Below, piece after piece: positions 36,224-45,112 of a stretch of 64,000 bases of DNA. Every line of letters begins with the position of its first letter. The stretch's first letter is position 1. A model generated the notes under the pieces. It made no database searches. It saw nothing but the letters and a program-made list of their open reading frames with translations, and had not been told where the DNA came from. The DNA is from Catelliglobosispora koreensis DSM 44566 (GTDB taxonomy: Bacteria; Actinomycetota; Actinomycetes; Mycobacteriales; Micromonosporaceae): contig NZ_KB903250.1 of NCBI RefSeq assembly GCF_000379685.1, positions 310,624-374,623 on the forward strand, read 5' to 3'. A program made the translations under genes and the position numbers.

Positions 36224-37000
36224 GTGCTGAAAACAAAGATCGATGAATTGCTAAAAACCGGCCGCGACGGCGCCAACGCCGCCTCAAGCCGGATTCGCAC
36301 TCGACTAGCCGGTCGCTCCCGGCAGGTCATCGCGGTAGCAGCGCTCACCGGAGTTGCCAGCCTCGGCCTCGTTGCCGCCGCTCTCGAAGACACCCCCAAC
36401 ACCAGCGACGCCGCGGCCACCGCCGAGCGTCAGCGGGCGGAAGCCGCCTTCCAAGCCAACCGCTCCACTCGTGAGTCGCAGACCCCCGCGGCAACCGAGT
36501 CAGCTACCCCCACAGCCACCGCTACGGATACCCCATCCACAGCGACTGAAACCCCCGCCGCTCAGGCAGCAACCCCCGAAGCCGCCCCCAAAGCAGCTCC
36601 CGCGTGGGTTGACCCCATGCCCGCCGGTGACATCAGCTCCTGCTACGGCCCCCGTTGGGGCACCATGCACGCCGGTGTCGACCTGTTCACCGACGAGAAC
36701 GAGCCGATCCAGTCGGTCGGCAAGGGCACTGTGGTCGCCGCAGGCTGGGCCTACAGCGGCTATGGCATCTCGGTGGTCGTGGACCACCACAACGGCTTCC
36801 TGACCCACTACGCCCACATGAACAAGACCGCTGTGAGCATTGGTGACGAGGTCGGAGCCGGAACCCTGATCGGCTACGAAGGTTCCACCGGTGATTCCAC
36901 CGGGCCGCACCTGCACTTCGAAGTGCACGCGGGCATGTGGAACCAGATCGAGCCGGCGCAGTGGCTACGCGACCGCGGAGTTGACCTCGGCGGCTGCTAA
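36224..37000 (+). CDS. M23-family peptidoglycan endopeptidase, second copy
   Basis: A 258-residue paralogue of the preceding gene. It has an N-terminal amphipathic part, a membrane/export segment (QVIAVAALTGVASLGLVAAAL), a long Thr/Pro/Ala-rich linker and a C-terminal M23 domain with YGPRWGTMHAGVDLF and GPHLHFEVHAG carrying the zinc ligands. The Thr/Pro linker suggests the enzyme spans part of the wall. The GTG at 36224 follows GGAGG. The leader resembles that of its neighbour, implying common control. Confidence 0.88.
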   Translation: MLKTKIDELLKTGRDGANAASSRIRTRLAGRSRQVIAVAALTGVASLGLVAAALEDTPNTSDAAATAERQRAEAAFQANRSTRESQTPAATESATPTATATDTPSTATETPAAQAATPEAAPKAAPAWVDPMPAGDISSCYGPRWGTMHAGVDLFTDENEPIQSVGKGTVVAAGWAYSGYGISVVVDHHNGFLTHYAHMNKTAVSIGDEVGAGTLIGYEGSTGDSTGPHLHFEVHAGMWNQIEPAQWLRDRGVDLGGC

Positions 37001-37030
37001 GAAGCCAACACAAGCAATACCCATCCCCAT

Positions 37031-37078
37031 AAAAAACATCTGTGACCTGGATCTCTGCCCGATCCAGGTCACAGATGT
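37031..37078. terminator. Very strong terminator between M23 gene and pcrA
   Basis: An 18-base perfect stem (37036-37053 with 37061-37078), preceded by AAAAAA. On the minus strand this is a textbook terminator with six U residues for pcrA; it also stands downstream of the M23 gene on the + strand. Confidence 0.92.
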
Positions 37079-37080
37079 CT

Positions 37081-39357
37081 CTAGATCTTTTCTAGCGGCG
37101 CGTGCCGCAGCACCAGCCACAGCGTCTGGTCGCCAAAGTCGACCTGCGCCTGGGCGCGCGGGCCGGCTCCCTGGACGGCCAGCACCCGGCCGAGCCCATA
37201 GCGCTGGTGGTTGACCCGGTCGCCGACTTCCACAGACGCACCCTTCGGGAGCAGGTCGCTCGCGGTGGCGAGCTTGCTCGGATCCACCCCGATCTTGGCG
37301 GCCAGTGCGGCGGCCTTGCTGGTGCCCCCTACGAAAGTGCTAGCGGCCCGCTCAGCGCCACGCTCGCGGCTGCCAATGCCGCCCCCGCTCCACGAGGTGT
37401 AGGCATCGGCTGTGCGCTGCCAGTCGATGAGCTCAGGCGGCAGTTCCTCCAGGAACCGTGAAGCCGGGTTGTACTGCGGCTGCCCCCAAGCCGAGCGGGT
37501 CACCGAACGCGAGATGTAGAGCCGCTGGCGTGCCCGGGTGATCCCGACGTAGGCCAGGCGCCGCTCCTCCTCCAGCTCCTTGACGTCACCAAGCGACCGC
37601 AAATGTGGGAAGACCCCGTCTTCAAGGCCGGACAGGAACACCACCGGGAACTCCAGCCCCTTAGCGGTGTGCAGCGTCATCAGGGTCACGACGCCCTGAT
37701 GCTCAGGATCGTCTTCCGGCAATTCGTCGGCGTCAGCCACCAGCGCCACCTGCTCCAGGAATCCGGCGAGGCTGGCCGTTTCGTCGGCGGCGGCAGCGCG
37801 CTCGGCATATTCGCGGGCGACGCTCACGAGTTCCTGAAGGTTTTCCACTCGGCCTTCGTCTTGCGGATCGAGGCTTTCCTCGAGTTCGGCGAGCAGGCCA
37901 GAGCGGGTGAGCACCAGCTCCAGAACCTCTTCGGGCGGGGCGAAGGTGGCTCGTTCCCGGCAGTCGTCGAGCATGGCGACCAGCTCACCGATGGTGTTAA
38001 CCGCCCGCGACGAGATGCCTGGTGCTTCGCCCGCGCGGCGCATCGCCGCCCCGAACGAGATCTTTTCCCGGGAGGCGAACGCCTCGATGATCGATTCTGA
38101 CCGGTCGCCCAATCCCCGTTTCGGCGTGTTGAAAATGCGCCGCATGCTGACCGTGTCGTCCTCATTGGAGACAGCACGCAGGTAGGCCAGGGCGTCACGG
38201 ACTTCACGGCGCTCATAGAAGCGAACGCCGCCAACGACTTTGTACGGCAAGCCGTGGCGAATGAACACATCTTCAAAGACTCGCGATTGCGCGTTAGTGC
38301 GGTAGAAGACTGCCACGTCACCTGGGCGGGCCTTGCCGCTGTCGCTCAGCCGGTCGATCTCGCGGGCGACGAAGTCAGCCTCGGCGTGCTCATTGTCAGC
38401 GACATAACCGGTGACCTTCTCACCCGTGCCCTGGTCACTCCACAGCCGCTTGGGTTTGCGGTCGCTGTTGCGGTCGATCACCGCGTTGGCGGCGGAGAGA
38501 ATGGTCTGCGTCGAGCGGTAGTTTTGTTCCAGCAGAATGGTTTTAGCGTCTGGATAGTCGCGCTCGAACTCCAGGATGTTGCGAATCGTCGCCCCGCGGA
38601 ACGCATAGATCGACTGGTCAGCGTCACCCACGACGCAAAGCTCGCCGGTCTCGCCAACGAGTTCTTTGATTAGCACGTATTGCGCGTGGTTGGTGTCTTG
38701 GTATTCGTCGACCAGCACATGCTTGAACCGGCGCCGGTATTTCTCGGCGACCTCGGGCTTGCCCTGTAGCAAGTGGACGGTCCGCATGATGAGGTCGTCG
38801 AAATCGAGGGCGTGCGCCTGCTGCAACTGTTGCTGGTAAAGGGTGTAAGCCTCGCCAAGGGCCCGCTGCATGGGGCCGTGTGGCTCAAAATCATCGGGGC
38901 CGATGAGCTCGTTCTTGAGGTTGGAGACCTGAGCGGCCAGCCCACGGGCGGGATAGCGCTTCGGGTCGAGATCTAGCTCACGCGCCACGATCTGCATGAG
39001 GCGGCGTGAGTCGTCAGCGTCGTAGATGGAAAAGCTGGACTTCAGCCCGGCGTGCTCATGCTCGGCCCGCAGGAGGCGCAGGCAGGAAGAGTGGAATGTG
39101 GACACCCACATGAGCCTGGCGCGAGCACCGACCTGGTGCCCGACGCGCTCCTTGAGCTCACCGGCCGCCTTATTCGTAAAGGTGATCGCCAGGATCTCGC
39201 CTGGATGAACCTTGCGCTCGGACAGAAGATAGGCGATGCGCTGCGTGAGCACGCGAGTCTTGCCAGACCCCGCCCCCGCGACGATCAGTAGCGGGGCACC
39301 AACGTGGGTCACGGCTGCGCGCTGAGGCTCGTTGAGCCCCTCCAGCAATGCGTTCAT
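37081..39357 (-). CDS. pcrA: ATP-dependent DNA helicase PcrA/UvrD
   Basis: A 758-residue superfamily 1A 3'-5' helicase involved in repair and replication. Motif I is AGAGSGKTRVLTQRI, motif II DEYQDTN, motif III VVGDADQSIYAFRGA, motif IV LEQNYRST, motif V LMTLHTAKGLEF, and motif VI VGITRARQRLYIS. The C-terminal tudor-like end (VEVGDRVNHQRYGLGRVLAVQGAG) matches PcrA. It has its own terminator and diverges from the nucleotidase gene. Confidence 0.95.
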   Translation of the reverse strand: MNALLEGLNEPQRAAVTHVGAPLLIVAGAGSGKTRVLTQRIAYLLSERKVHPGEILAITFTNKAAGELKERVGHQVGARARLMWVSTFHSSCLRLLRAEHEHAGLKSSFSIYDADDSRRLMQIVARELDLDPKRYPARGLAAQVSNLKNELIGPDDFEPHGPMQRALGEAYTLYQQQLQQAHALDFDDLIMRTVHLLQGKPEVAEKYRRRFKHVLVDEYQDTNHAQYVLIKELVGETGELCVVGDADQSIYAFRGATIRNILEFERDYPDAKTILLEQNYRSTQTILSAANAVIDRNSDRKPKRLWSDQGTGEKVTGYVADNEHAEADFVAREIDRLSDSGKARPGDVAVFYRTNAQSRVFEDVFIRHGLPYKVVGGVRFYERREVRDALAYLRAVSNEDDTVSMRRIFNTPKRGLGDRSESIIEAFASREKISFGAAMRRAGEAPGISSRAVNTIGELVAMLDDCRERATFAPPEEVLELVLTRSGLLAELEESLDPQDEGRVENLQELVSVAREYAERAAAADETASLAGFLEQVALVADADELPEDDPEHQGVVTLMTLHTAKGLEFPVVFLSGLEDGVFPHLRSLGDVKELEEERRLAYVGITRARQRLYISRSVTRSAWGQPQYNPASRFLEELPPELIDWQRTADAYTSWSGGGIGSRERGAERAASTFVGGTSKAAALAAKIGVDPSKLATASDLLPKGASVEVGDRVNHQRYGLGRVLAVQGAGPRAQAQVDFGDQTLWLVLRHAPLEKI

Positions 39358-39445
39358 CGAACAGCGATTCTATTCGGCGGGTATGACACGCAACCGTCAC
39401 CCACTGGCAGTGGAACGAGTGAGTGACTGTTGCAAAGATACGTAC

Positions 39446-41281
39446 ATGTCTTTATCCCCCTTCGCACGCGCCCGCCATCTGGCGCTGCCTGTCTTAGCAC
39501 TGGCAGTCGTGGCCGCGCTTCCGTTCGCCGCAAGCCCAGCGCCCCAACAGGATGCCGCGTGGACCCCGATGACGCCGGTTTCGCTACAGCTGACCGACGT
39601 TCCGCAAGGGCAGGCGGCGTCTGGCAGTTTGCTTGCCTTCAACGATTTCCACGGCGCCATCGATCCTCCAACCGGCAGTGGCGGTCTCGTTACCGGTGCC
39701 CCCGCCGGCGGTTCGGAGTTCCTGGCGACCTGGGTTAAACGGCTGCGCGCCGAAGGCGAAGCGGCGGGAAGCGATGTTGTCACGGTGGGAGCCGGCGACC
39801 TGGTTGGGGCAACGCCTCTGGTCAGCGCCGCATTCCACGATGAACCCTCGATCGAGCTGCTCAACTCGCTCGGCCTGGACATCAGCTCGGTTGGCAACCA
39901 CGAGTTCGACGAAGGAACGGTCGAGCTGCGGCGGCTCCAGTTCGGTGGCTGCCACCCGGTAGATGGCTGCGCCGACGGCGACGGATTCGATGGCGCTGAC
40001 TTCCCCTACCTGGCCGCCAACGTGGTCAGCAAGGAGACCGGCCTGCCGATTCTGTTGCCAGCAACCATCAAAATCATTAATGGGGTACCGGTCGGCTTCA
40101 TCGGCATGACCCTCGAAGGCACCCCGACGATCATCAACCCGGGCGCCCCGGGGAACAGTTCAGTTAAGTTCCTGGATGAGATCGAGACCGCCAACAGGTG
40201 GTCGCGGATCCTCAGCCTCCTCGGGATCAAGGCACAGGTGCTGCTGATTCATGAAGGTGGGCAGCAGGCCAGCACGGGTGAACCGTCCACGTGTGCCGGG
40301 TTCGCCGGGCCGATCACCGACATCGTGGCGGGCCTGCGCAAAGAGTTCGGGATCGTGGTGTCCGGACACACGCACCGCTTCTACTCGTGCTCGATGCTCA
40401 ACTCGGCCGGCCTTCCCGTGGCCGTCACCAGCGCCGGAAGCAACGGAACGCTGGTAACGGACATCGATTTCACGCTGGACAAGCGGACCCGTCAGTTCGC
40501 CGCGGTCAGCGCACGCAACGTCATCGTCGAAAACGGCATCCGCAACGCGGATGGCACCTGGGCTAGGGACGCGGCAGGCAACTTCCTGCGCAACCCGGCT
40601 CTCATCGACGCCAGCGCCAAGGTCATCGCAGACAAGTACCGCACCGCCGTGGCGCCGATCGCTAACCGGGTCGTCGGCAAGATCACCGCCGACATCGTCC
40701 GGGACGTATTGCCCAACGGCGAGAGCCCGCTCGGTGACGTGATCGCCGACGCTCAGCTGGCTTACACCACGTCGGCGGGATCTCAGATCGCCCTCATGAA
40801 CCCCGGCGGCATCCGGGCCCCGCTAACGTTCGCCAACTCTCCGGGCGGCGAACCGGCCGGTGACGTCACCTATGGCGAGTGCTTCACGGTGCAGCCGTTC
40901 AACAACCTCGTGGTGACGCAAACCTTTACCGGGGCGCAGATCGACGCGGTGCTGGAGCAGCAGTTCGCTGGGCACGCGGGGCAGATCGCCACGCGCATCC
41001 TGCAGCCTTCGGCCGGGTTCAGCTACACCTACAACTCCACGCTGCCGCTCGGTAGCCGGGTTTCCGACATCAAGCTCAACGGAGTGGCCCTCGACCCAGC
41101 GGCTACCTTCCGCGTGACGACCAACGACTTCTTGGCCAACGGTGGCGACGGTTTCACCACCCTGACCGCCGGAACGGACCGGGTCACCGCGCCCGGATTC
41201 GACGTTGACGCTCTCGTGGCCTACCTCGGCACGGGCTCCATCGCGCCCGGGCCAGCCAACCGCATCACGAAGGTTGGTTGA
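39446..41281 (+). CDS. Secreted 5'-nucleotidase/2',3'-cyclic phosphodiesterase family protein
   Basis: A 611-residue protein from the chosen ATG. The signal peptide (FARARHLALPVLALAVVAALPFAASPA) leads into a calcineurin-like phosphatase domain with FNDFHG, GAGDLVG, VGNHEFDEG and SGHTH metal motifs, then a 5'-nucleotidase C-terminal domain (GKITADIVRDVLPNGESPLGDVIADAQL, MNPGGIRA). It probably hydrolyses extracellular nucleotides to recover phosphate and nucleosides. An in-frame ATG at 39383 is less likely because the signal peptide begins at 39446. Confidence 0.9.
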   Translation: MSLSPFARARHLALPVLALAVVAALPFAASPAPQQDAAWTPMTPVSLQLTDVPQGQAASGSLLAFNDFHGAIDPPTGSGGLVTGAPAGGSEFLATWVKRLRAEGEAAGSDVVTVGAGDLVGATPLVSAAFHDEPSIELLNSLGLDISSVGNHEFDEGTVELRRLQFGGCHPVDGCADGDGFDGADFPYLAANVVSKETGLPILLPATIKIINGVPVGFIGMTLEGTPTIINPGAPGNSSVKFLDEIETANRWSRILSLLGIKAQVLLIHEGGQQASTGEPSTCAGFAGPITDIVAGLRKEFGIVVSGHTHRFYSCSMLNSAGLPVAVTSAGSNGTLVTDIDFTLDKRTRQFAAVSARNVIVENGIRNADGTWARDAAGNFLRNPALIDASAKVIADKYRTAVAPIANRVVGKITADIVRDVLPNGESPLGDVIADAQLAYTTSAGSQIALMNPGGIRAPLTFANSPGGEPAGDVTYGECFTVQPFNNLVVTQTFTGAQIDAVLEQQFAGHAGQIATRILQPSAGFSYTYNSTLPLGSRVSDIKLNGVALDPAATFRVTTNDFLANGGDGFTTLTAGTDRVTAPGFDVDALVAYLGTGSIAPGPANRITKVG

Positions 41282-41306
41282 TAACTCGATGGTCCTGGGG
41301 CATACT
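41278..41306 (+). promoter_or_regulatory. Promoter of the chorismate-mutase leader
   Basis: TTGATA (41278-41283) and CATACT (41301-41306) are separated by exactly 17 bases. The -35 overlaps the nucleotidase stop. Transcription should start at about 41311-41313, the GTG of the leader peptide, giving a leaderless message. Confidence 0.65.
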
Positions 41307-41312
41307 TGCCAC

Positions 41313-41381
41313 GTGATCCAGCACGTACGCGGCTTTTATTTTTATGGCTCCGGAGTTCCGGCAGTCATAGGTCGCCGCTGA
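41313..41381 (+). CDS. Probable Phe/Tyr leader peptide (attenuator)
   Basis: A 22-codon frame starting with GTG and ending in TGA contains four aromatic codons in a row: Phe-Tyr-Phe-Tyr (41334-41345), inside GFYFYGSG. Phe and Tyr are the end products downstream of chorismate mutase, whose gene follows. Together with the terminator at 41397-41428 this is the classic layout for attenuation: ribosome stalling at scarce Phe/Tyr-tRNA would favour antitermination. The GTG coincides with the predicted transcription start, so initiation is probably leaderless; no Shine-Dalgarno is visible. Confidence 0.7.
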   Translation: MIQHVRGFYFYGSGVPAVIGRR

Positions 41382-41396
41382 TCGCAACAGACCTAG

Positions 41397-41428
41397 AAAG
41401 GCCCCGGGCTCCTCAGCCCGGGGCCTTT
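41397..41428 (+). terminator. Attenuator terminator before chorismate mutase
   Basis: A 14-base perfect stem AAAGGCCCCGGGCT/AGCCCGGGGCCTTT with loop CCTC, closing in UUU then CGCC. Upstream, TAGGTC (41368-41373) can pair with GACCTA (41390-41395), and GGAGTTC (41352-41358) can pair with GGGCTCC (41406-41412) using two G-U pairs, a candidate antiterminator. Confidence 0.75.
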
Positions 41429-41478
41429 CGCCTTCTCCCGGGCCCGCCAGGAGCGAGAATCAGCCCAAGGAGAAAGTG

Positions 41479-41778
41479 ATGACCATCATGACCGTTCAGC
41501 CGACGAACACCGGAACCAGCGAAGCTGAAGCATCAATGGAGATCGCCAGCTTAAGGACACGCATCGACGAGATTGATGCCACCTTGATCGCCCTCTGGCA
41601 GGAAAGGGCGGCGATATCTCAACAGGTAGGCAAGACCCGCGTGGCTTCAGGCGGCACCCGTCTGGTGCTCAGCCGGGAGCGCGAAATCATGGACCGGTTC
41701 CGCGCCGAGCTCGGCCCTGACGGCACTCAACTGGCGCTGCTGATTCTGCGGGCGGGCCGGGGACCGCTTGGTGGGTAA
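41479..41778 (+). CDS. Chorismate mutase, AroQ type
   Basis: A 99-residue single-domain all-helical enzyme converting chorismate to prephenate, the first committed step to Phe and Tyr. The pattern is LRTRIDEIDATLIALWQERAAISQQVGKTRVASGG, then LSREREIMDRFRAELG, with the usual Arg and Lys of the active site. It is cytoplasmic (no signal peptide), like the short actinobacterial enzymes that are activated by DAHP synthase. AAGGAG is six bases before ATG 41479; a GTG at 41476 precedes it. An attenuator-like leader controls it. Confidence 0.9.
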   Translation: MTIMTVQPTNTGTSEAEASMEIASLRTRIDEIDATLIALWQERAAISQQVGKTRVASGGTRLVLSREREIMDRFRAELGPDGTQLALLILRAGRGPLGG

Positions 41779-41862
41779 AGAAAAACACCCAACCGCGCAG
41801 GGCGATGGCGGGTAACTCAGCCGGAGGCTCACCCGGCCTGTCACCCGCCACGCGCGTCCACT

Positions 41863-42507
41863 CTAAAGCAACCGGCGGTCGGCCGCCCAGCGCGAAAGTT
41901 CGTACCGGTTGGACATCTGAAGTTTGCGCAAAACGTTGGAAACGTGGGTTTCCACCGTCTTGATGGAAATGAACAGTTCCTTGGCGATCTCTTTGTACGC
42001 GTAGCCACGCGCGAGCAGCCGCAGGACTTCACGTTCACGGTTCGTCAGCTGGTCTAGTTCGGGGTCCGCGACAGCGGTGTCGGGGCGCGCGGCGAAGGCG
42101 TCGAGCACGAAACCCGCCAGCCGCGGCGAAAAGACGGCGTCACCGTCGGCCACGCGGCGAATCGCATCCACCAGGTCATCGGGCGAAATCGTCTTCGTGA
42201 CGTAACCCCTTGCGCCTGCGCGGATCAGGCCGATGACATCTTCGGCCGCGTCCGAAACGGACAGTGCCAGGAACTTGACTTGCGGGTGGGTGCGGCGGAC
42301 CCCTTCGAGCACCGCCCGGCCACCACCGTCAGGCATGTGCACGTCCAGCAACACGACGTCGGGCTGTGTCGCCCCAATCATCGAGATCGCCTGCGCGACC
42401 GTCGCCGCTTCTCCCACGACGTCCACGTGCGCGCCCAGCTCGGCGCGAACTCCAGCGCGGAACATGCCGTGATCGTCCACAAGGAACACTTTCAACCGTC
42501 CGGTCAC
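41863..42507 (-). CDS. LuxR/NarL-type response regulator
   Basis: A 214-residue regulator with an intact receiver (acidic pair DD at 11-12, phospho-acceptor D55 in LLDVHMP, Lys in GYVTKTI) and a C-terminal LuxR helix-turn-helix (LTNREREVLRLLARGYAYKEIAKELFISIKTVETHVSNVLRKL). Its start overlaps the end of the sensor kinase gene by four bases. It is the output half of a PspC-linked two-component pair, probably responding to envelope stress. Confidence 0.92.
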   Translation of the reverse strand: MTGRLKVFLVDDHGMFRAGVRAELGAHVDVVGEAATVAQAISMIGATQPDVVLLDVHMPDGGGRAVLEGVRRTHPQVKFLALSVSDAAEDVIGLIRAGARGYVTKTISPDDLVDAIRRVADGDAVFSPRLAGFVLDAFAARPDTAVADPELDQLTNREREVLRLLARGYAYKEIAKELFISIKTVETHVSNVLRKLQMSNRYELSRWAADRRLL

Positions 42508-43739
42508 GACACTTCCTCCTGCTTCGCCGTGGTCACGGGCATCATGAGCCGGACCTCCGTGCCTTCACCGCTGACACTGCGAATTTCCGCCGTGCCACCA
42601 TGCCTGTCCATTCTGCCGATAATCGAGCCGCGCACACCGTGCCGGTTTTCCTCAATGCTGTCCAGGTCGAACCCGGCGCCGCGGTCGCGCACGAAGACAC
42701 TGAGCATGCTGGGCTCGGCTTCGGCGTACAAGGAAATGGTTTTGACCCCGGCGTGGCGCGAGGCGTTGACCATAGCTTCGCGAGCCGCGGCCACCAAGGC
42801 ACCGACCTTGTCATCAAACGTGCGGTCGCCGACCACGACCGACTCGACCGCGATGCCATAGGTGTCTTCGACTTCGGCGGCGGCCTGTTCGAGAGCCGCG
42901 GCGAAGTGCTCGTTGGGCGAGCCTGTGGGCTGATAGAGCCAGTTGCGCAGCGAGCGCTCCTGCCCACGGGCCAGCCGTTGCACGGTGGCGGGGTCGGCTG
43001 AGTTGCGCTGGATCAGGGCGAGGGTGTGCAGCACCTGGTCGTGGATCATCGCGGCGAGTTCCGCGCGCTCTTGCTCCCTGATGCGCACCACACGCTCGGA
43101 GCGCAGCTCGACCATGGTCTGCCACAGCACGGGCGCGGCGACGAGGGCGACCCCAGCGACGGCGATGAGCGCGAAGGCGAGCGCCTTCCACAGGTCGTCG
43201 AAGTTCATGTCGCGCACCGGGGCGTAGACGATGAGCAGCCCGATCACCCCGGCGACCACGAGCACGGCGCCGGCGAGGAACTGCAGCAGGTAGAGGCGCT
43301 GGTTTCCGGAACTCGTTAGCGCGCCGAGCCAGCCTTTAGCCGCGTTCGCGGGCGTGGTCTGCCGCTGGGCCTGGTGCCAGATGATGCCGCCACCAGCGGC
43401 GATGAGGGCCACAAGCCACCCCACCCCGAGCGAGAACGGATCACCCTGACTGAACAGGGCGGCCAGCGTCACTAGGGCCGCGGCCACGACTAGGTAAGGG
43501 AGAAGCTTGAGAAGGTCCCGGCGGGCCGGTTTGCCCGGGCCCTGCTGACTGGGAAGGAAAACCCAGAACACCGCGTAGAGCAGCGCTCCAAGCCCGTTAA
43601 GAGGCATCAGCAGGACAAAGCCAGCCCGGATGAAGGTGGGCTTGATGCCCAAGTGCGCCGCGATGCCGCTCGCGACGCCAGCGATGAGGCGGTCGTCACG
43701 TGAGCGGGCTAACCGGGGCTTGGGCAAGGCTTGAGGCAC
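42504..43739 (-). CDS. PspC-domain sensor histidine kinase
   Basis: A 411-residue kinase. An N-terminal PspC domain (RLIAGVASGIAAHLGIKPTFIRAGFVLL, then one membrane segment) is followed by three or so further membrane segments, a dimerisation/phospho-acceptor helix (ELAAMIHDQVLHTLALIQ) and a HATPase_c domain (REAMVNASRHAG, RDRGAGFDLDSI). This is the LiaS/NarX-like group with HisKA_3. PspC fusion suggests it senses membrane condition. It is divergent from another PspC protein gene. Confidence 0.9.
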   Translation of the reverse strand: MPQALPKPRLARSRDDRLIAGVASGIAAHLGIKPTFIRAGFVLLMPLNGLGALLYAVFWVFLPSQQGPGKPARRDLLKLLPYLVVAAALVTLAALFSQGDPFSLGVGWLVALIAAGGGIIWHQAQRQTTPANAAKGWLGALTSSGNQRLYLLQFLAGAVLVVAGVIGLLIVYAPVRDMNFDDLWKALAFALIAVAGVALVAAPVLWQTMVELRSERVVRIREQERAELAAMIHDQVLHTLALIQRNSADPATVQRLARGQERSLRNWLYQPTGSPNEHFAAALEQAAAEVEDTYGIAVESVVVGDRTFDDKVGALVAAAREAMVNASRHAGVKTISLYAEAEPSMLSVFVRDRGAGFDLDSIEENRHGVRGSIIGRMDRHGGTAEIRSVSGEGTEVRLMMPVTTAKQEEVS

Positions 43740-43757
43740 AAATAGATCGTTCCATGA

Positions 43758-43827
43758 GGGTCAGGTGCCGCCCACAGGTAAGCCCCGGACTTCTTTTATC
43801 AGGGTCCGCTCAGGGTCAGGTCCTGAG
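43758..43827. promoter_or_regulatory. Repeated motif in divergent PspC control region
   Basis: The 122-base gap holds GGGTCAGGT twice in direct orientation (43758-43766 and 43813-43821). The second lies inside the dyad CTCAGGGTCAGGTCCTGAG (43809-43827, arms CTCAGG/CCTGAG). These are plausible sites for the LuxR-type regulator encoded next door. Confidence 0.4.
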
Positions 43828-43861
43828 GCGGAACGAGCCGCTGGGCAGCAATATCTAAGAC

Positions 43862-45112
43862 ATGACCGACGAGAAACCCGAACCCCCACCGCCACCGGGG
43901 CCACAAGCACCTCCGGCACCGGCTCCTGGCGGCGACGGTGGTGACGAGCCCTGGGCCGCCCGCCTGGGACTGGTTCGCCCCCGTCACGGCCGCCTGGTCG
44001 CCGGGGTCTGCGCCGGGATTGGCCGTGCCACTAACACCGATCCGCTCCTGTGGCGCGTGCTCATCGGCGTGCTTTCGGTCTTTGGCATCGGCGTGTTCCT
44101 CTACCTCGGGGCCTGGCTGCTCACGCCAGCCGAGGGCGACACCGCCTCGCCGGTGGAATCGCTCATAGGGCGTGGGCAGTCCAGCACCTCAACGGGGCTC
44201 ACCATCGCCCTGGGCATCGTTGCCGTGCTTTGCATCGGTGCCATCACCGAAAGCTGGGTGGTGCCCGTCATCGCGATCGTGGCCTTGGTCGTGGTCGCCC
44301 TGGCTAATCCACGAACCCGGACAGGGCCTGTGCTGCCTGCCCGGGTGCCTGGCCCGGAACCGGTCACCGAGCCGATCCCGGGACAGGTGCCGACAGCCGT
44401 CCCCCAGGCGGGATATCAGCCTCCGTTCGCGCCGCACGGGCCTTACGCGAGCGCACCGATGCCTCCCGTCGCGCCTGTGAAAATGCCTAAGCCCAAACGC
44501 GAACGGTCCCGCCTTGGCCGCTTCGTCGTTGGTCTGGCACTCGTGGCGACCGGTGTACTAGGCATCGCCGATCTGGCCGGTGTCTCGGTCCCGATGACCG
44601 CCTATGTCGCCGCCGCTCTGCTGATCGTCGGCATTGGACTGATCGTCGCCGCTTGGTTCGGCCGGGCACGGTCGCTGATCCTGCTCGGTGTCGTGCTGAG
44701 CATCGCGCTGCCGATCGTGGCTGACGAGGAGAACCGGGATCGGTCGGGCTACCCGGAACGTTCCGTTTACTGGGTGCCGGTGACCTTCCACGAGCTGGGT
44801 TCCACATATGAACACCGGCTTGGCGACGCCACCCTCGACCTGACACAGCTCGACTTCACCGGACGCGAAGAATCTTTGCAGGTTGAGGTAAGCGCGGGCA
44901 CGTTGCGGGTAATAGTTCCCGACAACGTGGACGTCACCATCCGCACGGATGTGCGCCTCGGAAATGCTTCGGTGTTCGGCCATGACATCAACGGCGTGAA
45001 CGTCGGGGACACGCGTACTGATCTAGGTGAAGACGGCGCAGGCGGCGGAAAACTTGAAATCCGGCTCAATGTTCGGGCTGGGGATGCGGTGGTGGCCCGT
45101 GAAAACGCATAG
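43862..45112 (+). CDS. PspC-domain membrane protein with LiaF-like C-terminus
   Basis: A 416-residue protein. A Pro-rich cytoplasmic start is followed by a PspC domain (RLVAGVCAGIGRATNTDPLLWRVLIGVL), several membrane segments, a Pro-rich loop and a C-terminal beta-rich domain (LGDATLDLTQLDFTGREESLQVEVSAGTLRVIVPDNVDVTIR) like that of LiaF/DUF2154 proteins. In Firmicutes LiaF inhibits the LiaRS system; by position this protein may be the corresponding modulator of the divergently encoded kinase and regulator. Confidence 0.8.
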   Translation: MTDEKPEPPPPPGPQAPPAPAPGGDGGDEPWAARLGLVRPRHGRLVAGVCAGIGRATNTDPLLWRVLIGVLSVFGIGVFLYLGAWLLTPAEGDTASPVESLIGRGQSSTSTGLTIALGIVAVLCIGAITESWVVPVIAIVALVVVALANPRTRTGPVLPARVPGPEPVTEPIPGQVPTAVPQAGYQPPFAPHGPYASAPMPPVAPVKMPKPKRERSRLGRFVVGLALVATGVLGIADLAGVSVPMTAYVAAALLIVGIGLIVAAWFGRARSLILLGVVLSIALPIVADEENRDRSGYPERSVYWVPVTFHELGSTYEHRLGDATLDLTQLDFTGREESLQVEVSAGTLRVIVPDNVDVTIRTDVRLGNASVFGHDINGVNVGDTRTDLGEDGAGGGKLEIRLNVRAGDAVVARENA

